Shown here: positions 8,066 to 16,901 of the stretch, piece by piece
How positions within the stretch are numbered: position 1 is the stretch's first letter
How the letters are laid out: each line of letters starts with the position of its first letter
DNA from: Bacteroidota bacterium
GTDB lineage: Bacteria > Bacteroidota > Bacteroidia > Chitinophagales > LD1
Assembly (NCBI GenBank): GCA_025963485.1
Contig: JAOQAO010000123.1
Location: forward strand, 1-48,589
DNA length: 48,589 nt
Direction of reading: 5' to 3'
Position numbers and translations under genes: made by a program
Notes under the pieces: model-generated
Seen by the model: the letters and a program-made list of their open reading frames with translations, nothing else
Database searches by the model: none
Told to the model about the DNA's origin: nothing

Positions 8066-8839
8066 ATGAAAAGAATATTACTTACACTCACCCTTACCCT
8101 ATTTGTCGGTGGTCTAAGTACTTTCGCTGGTACTGAAAACCCAGAACAAGGCGGCAACAAATTCAAATTCGCACAGTTTGAAGCCACCGAAACCAGCTGG
8201 GATTACACCTCTCTTATCTACACTATCACTGATGCAGCAGGTCATGAGGTCAGCGTAGCTCCTTCACAGATCACATACGTGGTGCGTGACAAAGCCAGCA
8301 ACCCTATCTCTACCGGCAAGGGTATCTTCGTCAGCATCAATGATACCAGGATGCAATCTGAGGAAGACTACTCTATCACTTTCACCGCTACTATCAAGAA
8401 AGACAAGATATCTAAAACGATCTACCGCAAGGCTTCCGCCAAAAAACTCATCCTCAGGCAGCAAGGCAACTCTTTCTCATACAAGATGATGAGGCCTAAA
8501 TACAGCAGCCCGACTGACTATGAGAAGCTCAATATCGATGCATCTAATATGAGCGTAGAGGTGGCCTTTGCCGACTGCAAAGAGTGCAATACATTCAAAC
8601 TCGCGGGCAATGCTTCTCATGCTACGCTGACCGACCGTGATAGCTATGCACACTTCGAGAATATCGTAAACAGCATGATGGAGAAGGGCAAAAAGGTACA
8701 ACTGATGGTACAGCCTACTGTAAATCACAAAGACAATTCGGTTCGCTACGCACAAAGCTACTTTGAGGTGAGTCCTAATACACTGAAAGAAGTGGAAGTA
8801 GAAGCAGCTACTGCAGCCAAAGACGGAGGCGAAGAATAA
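8066..8839 (+). CDS. Secreted protein with CxxC pair, first of two tandem paralogs
   Basis: A 257-residue protein with a signal peptide (MKRILLTLTLTLFVGGLSTFA, cleavage near residue 21). It has no other membrane segment, so it is probably periplasmic or exported. Shared with the next gene are a SWDY motif near residues 44-47, a GKG-x-[FY]-V-[SN]-[IV] strand near residue 86, SEE[DN]Y, a KKAS-type segment near 123, RPK, and a C-x2-C pair (C171, C174) followed by a helix and a final strand region. The mainly beta, immunoglobulin-like look is an impression only. No known family was recognised. A terminator follows, so each paralog probably has its own transcript. Confidence 0.7.
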   Translation: MKRILLTLTLTLFVGGLSTFAGTENPEQGGNKFKFAQFEATETSWDYTSLIYTITDAAGHEVSVAPSQITYVVRDKASNPISTGKGIFVSINDTRMQSEEDYSITFTATIKKDKISKTIYRKASAKKLILRQQGNSFSYKMMRPKYSSPTDYEKLNIDASNMSVEVAFADCKECNTFKLAGNASHATLTDRDSYAHFENIVNSMMEKGKKVQLMVQPTVNHKDNSVRYAQSYFEVSPNTLKEVEVEAATAAKDGGEE

Positions 8840-8867
8840 AATCGGCCACCTACACTTCAACATATTA

Positions 8868-8900
8868 CAAAGCCGGATCATAGGTCCGGTCTTTGTTTTT
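8868..8900 (+). terminator. Rho-independent-type terminator
   Basis: CAAAGCCGGA pairs with TCCGG(T)CTTTG, leaving one bulged base, and is followed by five T. It lies 28 bp after the stop of the first CxxC paralog and separates it from the second. Confidence 0.75.
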
Positions 8901-9048
8901 AGTCATGAAAACCTTGCTGTTGCTACAGTTCTCTCCCCTATTGAATAGAAAATAAAAATAAACAAGCCTTTCATTGTAACATATAGTCCACGTTTTACGT
9001 AACCATGTACGCGTCCCTACGTAATACCTTATTATAAAACTATTGATA

Positions 9049-9819
9049 ATGAAAAATCTTACGCTTGCTTTCGCTTCTCTGATGCTCCTCTCCGGTTCTG
9101 CCTTTGCAGGAGGTACAGACGTCAAGGCTTCTTCACAGTTTCAATTTGTCGATCTCCAGGCTACACAGAATAGCTGGGACTACTCATATATGCACTACAA
9201 TGTCAAGGACCAGACCACCGGAGATGTGATCGAGGTTCCTTCATTCCTTATCAAATACGAGGTAAAAGATAATAGCGGCAAAATAGTCGCATCGGGCAAA
9301 GGCGCTTATGTCAATGTAGGTGATACCAAACTCGGCTCAGAAGAAAACTACACGATCAATCTCTCTACTATGATCAATGGCCAGCAGGTCAGCCAGTCTA
9401 TCGACAAGAAAGCTTCGCCTAAAAGGGTAGCTGTCAAGCTCGAAAGCAAAGGCGATGCAATGGCTAATGAGGCTCTGGCCAACTATAACTTCGAATATAC
9501 TTTCACACGTCCTAAATTTAACAATCCTGAAGTGGCTGAGAAAATACAACTCGATCCTAATGCGATCACCGTAGATGTATCAGTAGCTAACTGCCTCGGT
9601 TGCGCCACAGGCAGCCATATCCAACTCAAGGGTGACGCTGACTACAAAGCACTGGAGAATACCATCAAAGCAATGACCAAAGGCAACAAAGATGTGATCA
9701 TCGAACCATCTATCGCATTCAAAGGCGAGATATACAAGGACACAGACAACTACTATGCAGCCACTGCTAATAGCATTCGCGCCGTAGACGTCCTCGAGCC
9801 AGCTACTGCCGACAAATAA
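9049..9819 (+). CDS. Secreted protein with CxxC pair, second tandem paralog
   Basis: A 256-residue protein with a clear signal peptide (MKNLTLAFASLMLLSGSAFA, cleavage at about residue 20). It is collinear with the gene before it: SWDY (residues 42-45), GKGAYVNVGDTK, SEENY, DKKASPKR, RPKF, and the cysteine pair NCLGC (C182, C185). ATG at 9049 is used; an in-frame TTG lies 6 bp upstream. Identity with the neighbour is modest outside these motifs, so the duplication is old, and the cysteines have survived it. They could form a disulfide or bind metal. The function is unknown. Confidence 0.75.
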   Translation: MKNLTLAFASLMLLSGSAFAGGTDVKASSQFQFVDLQATQNSWDYSYMHYNVKDQTTGDVIEVPSFLIKYEVKDNSGKIVASGKGAYVNVGDTKLGSEENYTINLSTMINGQQVSQSIDKKASPKRVAVKLESKGDAMANEALANYNFEYTFTRPKFNNPEVAEKIQLDPNAITVDVSVANCLGCATGSHIQLKGDADYKALENTIKAMTKGNKDVIIEPSIAFKGEIYKDTDNYYAATANSIRAVDVLEPATADK

Positions 9820-9843
9820 ATCAACAAAACATATTACTTCAAT

Positions 9844-9878
9844 AAAAGGTGCATCCTCCAGGGTGCACTTTCTTTTTT
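9844..9878 (+). terminator. Terminator after the second CxxC paralog
   Basis: AAAGGTGCA and TGCACTTT form a short stem (GTGCA/TGCAC plus a G-U and two A-U pairs) around a 9-10 nt loop, followed by CTTTTTT. Confidence 0.65.
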
Positions 9879-10061
9879 ATGTCAAATGAGCACGTCCTTG
9901 CGATAAATTTTCCCCTTGAAAAATAAATAGCTGGATATTTATCCGAAGGATCCTGAGGAGAAGCAATCTGTATCTATAAGACAGGCGCTACCTGGCCCCT
10001 CGTTCATGGACATTTGGAGGTTCACTTGCGTTTCTTACCTTGTGCTACAATACTAATCTCA

Positions 10062-10592
10062 ATGGATACCACTACCCTCGAGCACAAAACCCAACGCATC
10101 ATCGACGAATATATCCGCGATCTTGATTCATATACTTATGAGCAGCTTCTTATACAGCCTGCGCCGGGTTCATGGTCCATGGGGCAGGTGTACATACATC
10201 TATGGATGAGTGCCAAAGGTTTTTTCTTTAAGAAAGCCGATCTCTGTCTGACCTCGGGAGATGGCACAGTGAGAGGCAAAGGCAAGAACTGGAAAGGCGT
10301 ACTGGTATTCCTAATAGGCAAAATGCCCACCATCAGGGTCAAAATGCCCGGACAGGTGGCTGTGGAGCCGCGTCAACCGGAATCAAAAGAACAGATCATC
10401 GCAAAGCTCACAGAGATCAGGCAACTCGCTTCTGATTATATCAAACAGATACCTTTCTCAGACCCGTCAATCAAGGCCCGTCATCCTTTTCTCGGTTATC
10501 TCAATACCGGCGAGTGGATCAGCCTCTGCAATATGCACTTCCATCACCATGAGGCGCAAAAAATCAGGATCAAAAAACATTTCAACCAGTAA
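10062..10592 (+). CDS. DinB-superfamily (DinB_2-like) four-helix protein
   Basis: A 176-residue soluble helical protein. Typical DinB features are the PAPGSWSMGQVYIHLW segment near residue 35, with a metal-ligand-type histidine, and the C-terminal cluster NMHFHHHEAQKIRIKK. These match the three-histidine arrangement of the DinB/YfiT metalloenzyme superfamily, which includes many thiol-dependent transferases. The start is set at MDTTTLEHK; an in-frame ATG 48 bp upstream adds a non-conserved stretch. Substrate unknown. It is a single-gene unit. Confidence 0.8.
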   Translation: MDTTTLEHKTQRIIDEYIRDLDSYTYEQLLIQPAPGSWSMGQVYIHLWMSAKGFFFKKADLCLTSGDGTVRGKGKNWKGVLVFLIGKMPTIRVKMPGQVAVEPRQPESKEQIIAKLTEIRQLASDYIKQIPFSDPSIKARHPFLGYLNTGEWISLCNMHFHHHEAQKIRIKKHFNQ

Positions 10593-10980
10593 AAAAGCCG
10601 GAACAGCAAATCCGGCTGATCCAGAATCATTGGATTTTCGAATCAGAATAATAAACTGGTTGGTGTAATGATCCGCTTTCGACTCGTAGGTTCTTCCTTC
10701 TCCCGCGGGAGAAGGAAGATGCCGAAGGCAGATGGATGAGGCTCAGACGAAAGCAACGCCGCCTTTAATAGAAAATGCCATGGCTTAAAACAACAAACCC
10801 CAGCATGACCGGGGTTCACTGTAGCAAGAGCTTAGATTTTAGAAAAGCCAGGAAAAACGATCATCCCCAATAAGTGAATCATGTAATCACACTACCCACC
10901 GTAAGAGTTTTTCATTTGCCGGTCGCCCCACAATGATTCCCTCACATTGTATTTAAGCCCCCTTCAGGGGTTTGGGGGTA
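10593..10980. other. Intergenic region rich in palindromes
   Basis: No gene is seen. It begins with a stem AGCCGGA...TCCGGCT (10596-10617), a possible terminator without a T run. It then holds the palindrome element at 10693-10741, and ends with CCCCCTTCAGGGGTTTGGGGG close to the stop of the sterol reductase gene. The two flanking genes are convergent, so the region needs no promoter. Confidence 0.6.
10693..10741. repeat. Dispersed palindromic element, copy 1
   Basis: A perfect 26-bp palindrome (10693-10718, TTCTCCCGCGGGAGAA core) runs into a second small hairpin TGCCGAAGGCA. The 27-nt stretch 10715-10741 occurs again, inverted, at 48433-48459 with 26 of 27 bases identical. The left palindrome differs between the two copies. 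Confidence 0.85.
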
Positions 10981-12300
10981 TCACAATACCCACGGTATGA
11001 TCTTATACGGTACCAGCTGGCAATACTGCACCCACGACTCCCCGTATTTATTCCTGCACTTCGTATCATCGCGAAACGCGCGGTGCGTCAGCAGCACTAT
11101 GAGGAAGATCACATAGAAGTATGGCAGGAAAGCTCCCATGCCTGCTGCACAGCTCCAGAAAAATGCGGCCAGTATCTCCGGTAGATAGTGGAAGTGCCTG
11201 CTCACACCCCAGAAACCCGATGCCAACAGGATATTGGTCTTAGTGCTGCCATCCTCTGTGGTATACGGCGCATGTATCAGCACCGGCATGGCACCCCAGA
11301 TGGTCGTATCGCCATTAGTACTTCTCACAGACTGCCGCTGGTGATCGGCCCAGTAGTTTAGCCAGATAGAGACAAATCCCATCACAAATATCAGCGCAGC
11401 CATGGCATAGCCCATATCGGCGGGATGCTTCACCATATACATCACGGGCGAGGTATATACCGCAGGCACCCATACCAGGCAGCCCCAGCAGATCATAAAG
11501 CCGGCACGGTCCACTTGTATATCCATCGATTTCATATAACCACTCTCCCAGATGAAGAACTTGAACAGGTAGATAAAGATAAGCACAGCAGAAACAATGA
11601 TCCCCAGGTCGGCCGTTCCATAAATCTCCTTTTGCGCAAAGGCGAAAGATACAACGGCCAGCGCCCAGCCCGTCATACCAAAGCGGCAATTGGTAAACTG
11701 CTTGACATGTATGCCCGCTATCTGCGGGAAAAGCTCAGTGCCCCAGTAGTAATCAAAAATAAAATTACCAGTAGCAGAGTGGTCTGAAGAAGAAGGAAAG
11801 AACCTTCCTTTGAAATAAAGAAAGAGGCAAAAAGCCAGCGCACCAAAATTAAGCGCGCCCAGCAGGTCTCCCATATTATAGTAGATGATACCCGGTGAAA
11901 ATAGCTTCAGGTACACCGAGCAAAATAAGAACACGATAAAAGTAATGATGTAAGAAAGCAGGCCGTTATCCTTGTATTCCGGTTGGTTGCCTTTGGGAGT
12001 GATGGTGCCGTGATATTTTTTGCCCGGCAGCAGCCACATCATCAGCGCCTGCGCTATCGCGAAAACACCGATCATCCGCCACGCCATCGCACTGCCGAAA
12101 AACCGCGACAACCATACATCACTGATCTCCTGTAGAAATCCTTTCTGCCAGATCTCCTGCCCGAGCAGCGTCACGGAGCCGTCCAGATTGGCCATCGTGT
12201 GCCACATCAGCATCGCCGCAGGGGGCGTGATGACTACGAGCAATAAAGGAACAACCGTTCTGGTAAGGAAATTACTCCGCGTAGTGGACCATCCTGACAT
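10981..12300 (-). CDS. Sterol delta-7 reductase-like protein (DHCR7 / ERG4-ERG24 family)
   Basis: About 439 residues with roughly eight to ten membrane helices. Landmarks of the DHCR7 branch are present in order: LLPGKKYHGTITPKGNQPEY, PSSSDHSATGNFIFDYYWG, FTNCRFGM, DRAGFMICWGCLVWVPAVYT, NYWADHQRQ, SGFWGVSRHFHYLPEIL, and the C-terminal RDDTKCRNKYGESW...VPYKIIPW. These enzymes reduce the C7-C8 double bond of sterols with NADPH, which binds in the C-terminal half. By memory the pattern resembles the plant enzyme DWF5 closely. Start at MSGWSTTRSN gives a length near plant enzymes; an ATG 66 bp upstream is also possible. No other sterol-pathway enzyme is adjacent, so the substrate may be a scavenged sterol or another polycyclic lipid. 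Transfer from a eukaryote is possible. Confidence 0.9.
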   Translation of the reverse strand: MSGWSTTRSNFLTRTVVPLLLVVITPPAAMLMWHTMANLDGSVTLLGQEIWQKGFLQEISDVWLSRFFGSAMAWRMIGVFAIAQALMMWLLPGKKYHGTITPKGNQPEYKDNGLLSYIITFIVFLFCSVYLKLFSPGIIYYNMGDLLGALNFGALAFCLFLYFKGRFFPSSSDHSATGNFIFDYYWGTELFPQIAGIHVKQFTNCRFGMTGWALAVVSFAFAQKEIYGTADLGIIVSAVLIFIYLFKFFIWESGYMKSMDIQVDRAGFMICWGCLVWVPAVYTSPVMYMVKHPADMGYAMAALIFVMGFVSIWLNYWADHQRQSVRSTNGDTTIWGAMPVLIHAPYTTEDGSTKTNILLASGFWGVSRHFHYLPEILAAFFWSCAAGMGAFLPYFYVIFLIVLLTHRAFRDDTKCRNKYGESWVQYCQLVPYKIIPWVL

Positions 12301-12530
12301 ATGTAGTATTTTAGGCAATAAACCTAAATCCCTGACCATTTCCAAATCCATTCGGCGAAAGGTCACTTTCTGTATTACCTCGTATGTATTGATCCGTGAC
12401 CATCCGTTTTGTATTCACCCTGTTATCCGTGTCATCCGTGTGCCCTGTATCTGTATCAGGACTAGCACAATAAATCTCCTCCCCTATACGTCCTTAAAAT
12501 CATTACTTTAGCCACCAAAATTTTCGGGTT

Positions 12531-13994
12531 TTGAAACGAATACTTGCCTCCTTCATATTATGCTTTACTGTTTTGAGCCTTTGGGCACAGGCTGCGGCGC
12601 CTGACAGGGCCAATTGGACACTCGAGGAGTGCATCCGCTATGCCACCGAGAATAACATCTCTGTCAAACAGGCAGACCTATACAAGCGCATCAGCAAGAA
12701 CACGTACCTGCAGAGCAAACTCAACCTGCTGCCCACTATCTCTGCCAATGCCAGTTATAACTTCAACTATGGCAACTCGATCAACCCGACCACTTATACA
12801 TATGTACAGGAAAACTCCCAGAGTTTCTCGCCAAATCTGCAAGCCAATCTCAACCTATTCACGGGCCTGCAGCAGCTTCATAGCATAAAGAAAGACAAGT
12901 ATGACCTGATGGCATTCTCTTTTGACTATTCTGCCACGGTCAATAGTACTGTGCTGACAGTGACCAATCTATTTCTGCAGGTGGTGGTCAATAAAGAGCT
13001 GGTCAAAGTAGCCCAGAAACAGGTCGACCTCTCTCAGTCTCAGCTCGACGTGCAGAAAAGGCGCATAAGCGCCGGTACGATGGCAGAGGCATCGGTGTAT
13101 GACTTTGAGGCGCAGCTCGCCCGCGACCAGGCATCGCTGATCGCACAGCAGAATGCAGAAGCTATTTCCAATATCACACTGAAAATAGCCCTCCAGCTCC
13201 CGGACAATGCTCCCTTTGACATCATTATCCCGGAGGTCAACGTAGGCTCGGTAATGGCATTTGGCAATCTCAATCCGCACGAGATCTTCCAGTATGCACT
13301 GTCCACACAGCCCGTCATTCAGGCGGCACAGGCGCGTGTCACGAGTTCTCATTATAGCGTCAAAATAGCAAAAGGCTCTCTCAGCCCTACTATTTACATG
13401 AGCGCTTTCTCGCATGACAACTGGTTCAACCTCGCCTCACAGCCAGACCAGATCAGCTACTCACTGGCCGCCGCCACTGCGAGCCGCCCTATATTCAGTG
13501 ACCTTACCTCGGCTCCCACTATTGTGGGTTATGACCGCCTCCAGATCAACTATACGACAAAACCGGTCTCCTTCTCCGATCAGTTCAAAAACAATCTTGC
13601 CAATGGATTTTCATTTAATATGAACATACCCATCTTTACCGGCTGGCAGAAGATGACCAATATCGCCAATAGCAAACTGCAGTACCAGATACAGCAGCTC
13701 AATCTCGAATCTGCCAAAAACGGCCTGGAGCGCGACATCTATCAGTCATACGCCAATGCCAAAGGGAATGCAGAATCGTACAGCGCCAATCTCAAAGCGC
13801 TCGAAGCTTCGCAGAAAGCATTTGAAACAACGACTAAAAGGTATAACGCCGGGCTGGCTACCAACTATGACCTGGAGATATCCAAATCAAACCTCGCCCG
13901 TGCAGAGTCCGGTGCCGTACAATCTAAATACAATTACATTTTTAGCGTGAAAGTCCTTGATTTCTATCAGGGCAAGCCCATCACATTAAACTAA
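12531..13994 (+). CDS. TolC-family outer membrane efflux protein
   Basis: A 487-residue protein with a signal peptide (LASFILCFTVLSLWAQA) and a TTG start; no ATG fits better. The mature protein has two OEP repeats: an N-terminal WTLEECIRYATENNISVKQADL motif, long alpha-helical coiled-coil regions (about 165-225 and 400-465), and beta-strand segments with alternating aromatic residues such as SFSPNLQANLNLF and FSFNMNIPIFTGW. It would form the trimeric outer membrane channel of a tripartite exporter. The adaptor gene starts 5 bp after its stop. The inner membrane pump is not in this operon. Confidence 0.92.
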   Translation: MKRILASFILCFTVLSLWAQAAAPDRANWTLEECIRYATENNISVKQADLYKRISKNTYLQSKLNLLPTISANASYNFNYGNSINPTTYTYVQENSQSFSPNLQANLNLFTGLQQLHSIKKDKYDLMAFSFDYSATVNSTVLTVTNLFLQVVVNKELVKVAQKQVDLSQSQLDVQKRRISAGTMAEASVYDFEAQLARDQASLIAQQNAEAISNITLKIALQLPDNAPFDIIIPEVNVGSVMAFGNLNPHEIFQYALSTQPVIQAAQARVTSSHYSVKIAKGSLSPTIYMSAFSHDNWFNLASQPDQISYSLAAATASRPIFSDLTSAPTIVGYDRLQINYTTKPVSFSDQFKNNLANGFSFNMNIPIFTGWQKMTNIANSKLQYQIQQLNLESAKNGLERDIYQSYANAKGNAESYSANLKALEASQKAFETTTKRYNAGLATNYDLEISKSNLARAESGAVQSKYNYIFSVKVLDFYQGKPITLN

Positions 13995-13999
13995 GGCAG

Positions 14000-15352
14000 A
14001 TGAAGAATAAAAAGCCATGGATCATTGGCGGCATCATATTGATAGTGCTGGTCATCATCGGGATGAACGGCAAAAAGAAAGGCTGGTTCAACGGCGGCAA
14101 TGCAAAACAGGTAGCTGCTGAGAAAGCGCAATCGCGCACTATCCTCGAGACCGTGACAGCCAGCGGCAAGATACACTCTGAGACAGAAGTGAAGGTCAGC
14201 TCCGAGGTATCCGGTGAGATCATCCTGCTCAATGTCAAAGAAGGAGACAGCGTCAAAAAAGGCGACCTGCTCCTCGAGATCAATCCCGTGATATATGAAT
14301 CTATGGTCAGCCAGTCAGAGGCTGGCGTGAGCCAGGTACGGGCCAACCGCATGGCCGCCGAGGCGACCTACAAAAGCAGCAAAGTACTCTACGACCAGGC
14401 TGTCATCTCCTTCAACCGCCAGAAGCAACTCCACGATGAGAAGATCATCTCCGATGCCGACTTCGATCTCGCTCTCAATACATTGAAAAATGCTGAGACC
14501 ACGCTCGCCACGACCAAGGAGCAGATGAATGCCGCCATGTATACTGTCAATAGCAGTGAAGCACAACTAAAACAAGCCCATGACAACCTGGTCAAGACTC
14601 GCATCTACGCGCCGATGACAGGCATCGTCTCCCTCTGCAGTGTCAAGCTCGGCGAGCGGGTGGTAGGTACGGCGCAGATGGCAGGTACGGAGCTGATCCG
14701 CATAGCTGATCTCGATCACATGCAGGCCGAGGTAGACGTGAGCGAAAACGATGTACTCAAAGTAAAGGTCGGCGACACGGCATCCGTAGAGGTCGACGCT
14801 TATCTCAATAAAAAATTCACAGGGGTAGTATCTGAGATCGCATATTCCTCTTCTACATCCACTGCGATAGTTTCCACATCACAGGCTATCAATTTCTCCG
14901 TCAAGGTGAAACTCGTCAAAGACTCCTACGCACAGCTGGTGGACCCCGCTCACGGCCTCAAGTATCCATTCCGGCCGGGCATGTCGGCCACAGTCGATAT
15001 CCGGACCAATGCTAAAGCGAATATCCTCACGGTACCGATACAGTCTGTCACTACCCGCGAGAATAAAGACAGCACAAATCACAAAGACAATACGGCTGAC
15101 ACAGATGATAATATCTCCAAAGACAAAAAGAAAGTACAGGAGGTTGTCTTCCTCGTAGACAATGGCAAAGCAAAAGCGGTCAATGTCAAAACGGGCATAC
15201 AGGACGCCAACTATATAGAGATCACATCAGGGATCAAAGACGGAGACATGGTCATCAAGGCGCCATTCAAGCTCATCTCCAAGACCCTGGAGACCGGCGA
15301 TAAGATCGAAATGGTCAGCGAAAAGTCGCTCTTCAAGGACGACGCGAAGTAA
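14000..15352 (+). CDS. HlyD/MacA-type periplasmic adaptor (membrane fusion protein)
   Basis: A 450-residue protein with one N-terminal membrane anchor (residues 6-23). It then has a biotinyl-lipoyl-like half (VTASGKIHSETEVKVSSEVSGEIILLNVKEGDSVKKGDLL), an alpha-hairpin of about residues 95-195, the second lipoyl half (TRIYAPMTGIVSLCSVKLGERV), and beta-barrel and membrane-proximal domains. A lysine/aspartate-rich loop near residues 355-380 is a variable insertion. Adaptors of this type usually serve a MacB-like ABC transporter or an RND pump, but the gene after it is an unrelated secreted protein. The pump must be encoded elsewhere. Confidence 0.9.
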   Translation: MKNKKPWIIGGIILIVLVIIGMNGKKKGWFNGGNAKQVAAEKAQSRTILETVTASGKIHSETEVKVSSEVSGEIILLNVKEGDSVKKGDLLLEINPVIYESMVSQSEAGVSQVRANRMAAEATYKSSKVLYDQAVISFNRQKQLHDEKIISDADFDLALNTLKNAETTLATTKEQMNAAMYTVNSSEAQLKQAHDNLVKTRIYAPMTGIVSLCSVKLGERVVGTAQMAGTELIRIADLDHMQAEVDVSENDVLKVKVGDTASVEVDAYLNKKFTGVVSEIAYSSSTSTAIVSTSQAINFSVKVKLVKDSYAQLVDPAHGLKYPFRPGMSATVDIRTNAKANILTVPIQSVTTRENKDSTNHKDNTADTDDNISKDKKKVQEVVFLVDNGKAKAVNVKTGIQDANYIEITSGIKDGDMVIKAPFKLISKTLETGDKIEMVSEKSLFKDDAK

Positions 15353-15363
15353 GACCAGCTGGG

Positions 15364-15395
15364 TTTCTACTATCAGTATGTTTTCCTTAGCTTTG
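15364..15395 (+). promoter_or_regulatory. Putative promoter of the first T9SS cargo gene
   Basis: TTTC, 20 bp, TAGCTTTG, with the ATG 18 bp further on. The -7 element matches TAnnTTTG exactly; the -33 element has one mismatch. Confidence 0.45.
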
Positions 15396-15413
15396 GGATG
15401 AAAACCTATTGCT

Positions 15414-16805
15414 ATGAAAAATGTTTTTGCACTCATTCTTTTACTGGCTGTTTCCTTATGCTCATTTGGTACGCACAATGCTGCCGGTGAGATCATCTAT
15501 CAGTTTACTTCTGCCAATACTGTCCGGGCTTCTATTATCACTTATACAAAGCAAAGTAGCTTTCAGGCAGATCGCGACACTATGCTCATACATTGGGGAG
15601 ATGGAAGCCCAAATGATTTGATACCGCGTACCAATGGACCATTGGGAGTGAGTGGGGTTCCCAATGGAGAGCCTATCGGCAATGATTTAAAGAAGAATAT
15701 CTATATCGGCTCGCATACATACACTACGGCCTCCGCTGGAAGTTTTTATATCATATCCATGACCGACCCAAACAGGAATAGCGATATCATCAATATTTCC
15801 AATCCCGTAAATGTGCAGTTCTATATCGAAGACACTGTTTGGTTTCAAAATCAGGGCCTCGACCATTCGCCAATTTTGTTATATCCACCTATAGACTTTG
15901 CTAATGTGGGTGATACTTTCTTTCACAATCCCACAGCTTATGATGTGGAGGCTGATAGTCTTGTATTTGATCTCGTCGAACCTATGCAAGGTTTAGGCAA
16001 TATAGTTCCCGGATATATTTCGCCGGAACAAGTCATATTGCTCCCCGGCAATACGCTCACCATCGAAAGGCGGAACGGCATGGTCACCTGGGCTTCGCCG
16101 CAGCAGACGGGTATCTATGTCATAGCGATCATGATCAGAGAGTATCGTTATGGTGTTTTACTCGGCACTATGACCAGAGATATGCAGATAGTAGTCAGAG
16201 CAGATACGAGCGGGCGCTCCCCGTTAAATGGAAATTTTGTGGATACCACCATTATAGCGGGCCAACACTTTGAGTTGGATTGCAGCGCGATGGATACTAA
16301 CGCAGTCCATATCAATACGCTCACTGCTACGGGAGGACCTTTTATAGTGAGTAGTAGCCCGGCCACTTTTACTTCCACTCCTGCCAATCAACCAACCGGG
16401 ATAATGAGCTGGGCACCCGGACACAATCTTTATAAAACAAGAGAAACTCATATTGTCACCATTTGTGCACGAAACAATGACACGACCCACCTGACCACGC
16501 TCAGGTCATTCCGGATCACAGTAGTGGATTCTTCCCAAACAGCTATATCCGAAATTTCCGATAGTCATACTTTTGTCAAAATTTACCCCAACCCGGCACA
16601 GGATATTTTGAATGTTTCGGCTATTACCGCCGTCCATTCGATGGGCATTTACAGTGCCGATGGCAAGCTCATCCGACAGGTATCAAACATTGACAAAAAC
16701 GCCTTTGACATCGCTATCAAAGACTTAGCCGGAGGGCATTATTTTATACGGCTTCGGGATAGCCAGGGGAGCATCTCATCTGCCCGCTTTGAGATATTGC
16801 GGTAA
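15414..16805 (+). CDS. T9SS cargo protein with type A sorting domain
   Basis: A 463-residue exported protein: signal peptide (NVFALILLLAVSLCSFG), a large beta-rich region, and a C-terminal ~75-residue type A sorting domain (FVKIYPNPAQDILNVSA ... GHYFIRLRDSQG ... ARFEILR). This domain directs passage through the type IX secretion system and surface attachment. Residues ~18-270 are paralogous to the start of the next gene, sharing for example ISMTDPNRNSDIINIS and HWGDGSP. The HWGDGSP and HTYTT elements resemble PKD-like beta domains. The exact surface role is unknown. It has its own promoter-like sequence. Confidence 0.88.
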   Translation: MKNVFALILLLAVSLCSFGTHNAAGEIIYQFTSANTVRASIITYTKQSSFQADRDTMLIHWGDGSPNDLIPRTNGPLGVSGVPNGEPIGNDLKKNIYIGSHTYTTASAGSFYIISMTDPNRNSDIINISNPVNVQFYIEDTVWFQNQGLDHSPILLYPPIDFANVGDTFFHNPTAYDVEADSLVFDLVEPMQGLGNIVPGYISPEQVILLPGNTLTIERRNGMVTWASPQQTGIYVIAIMIREYRYGVLLGTMTRDMQIVVRADTSGRSPLNGNFVDTTIIAGQHFELDCSAMDTNAVHINTLTATGGPFIVSSSPATFTSTPANQPTGIMSWAPGHNLYKTRETHIVTICARNNDTTHLTTLRSFRITVVDSSQTAISEISDSHTFVKIYPNPAQDILNVSAITAVHSMGIYSADGKLIRQVSNIDKNAFDIAIKDLAGGHYFIRLRDSQGSISSARFEILR

Positions 16806-16901
16806 CCCCTTATTCTTATTAGGTCAAACCGTTGAACAGGCGCGTACTACAAGCCACTTTTTAACGTTTTCAACCGTCTTTATTTTGCTAACTTGCAGTT
16901 T

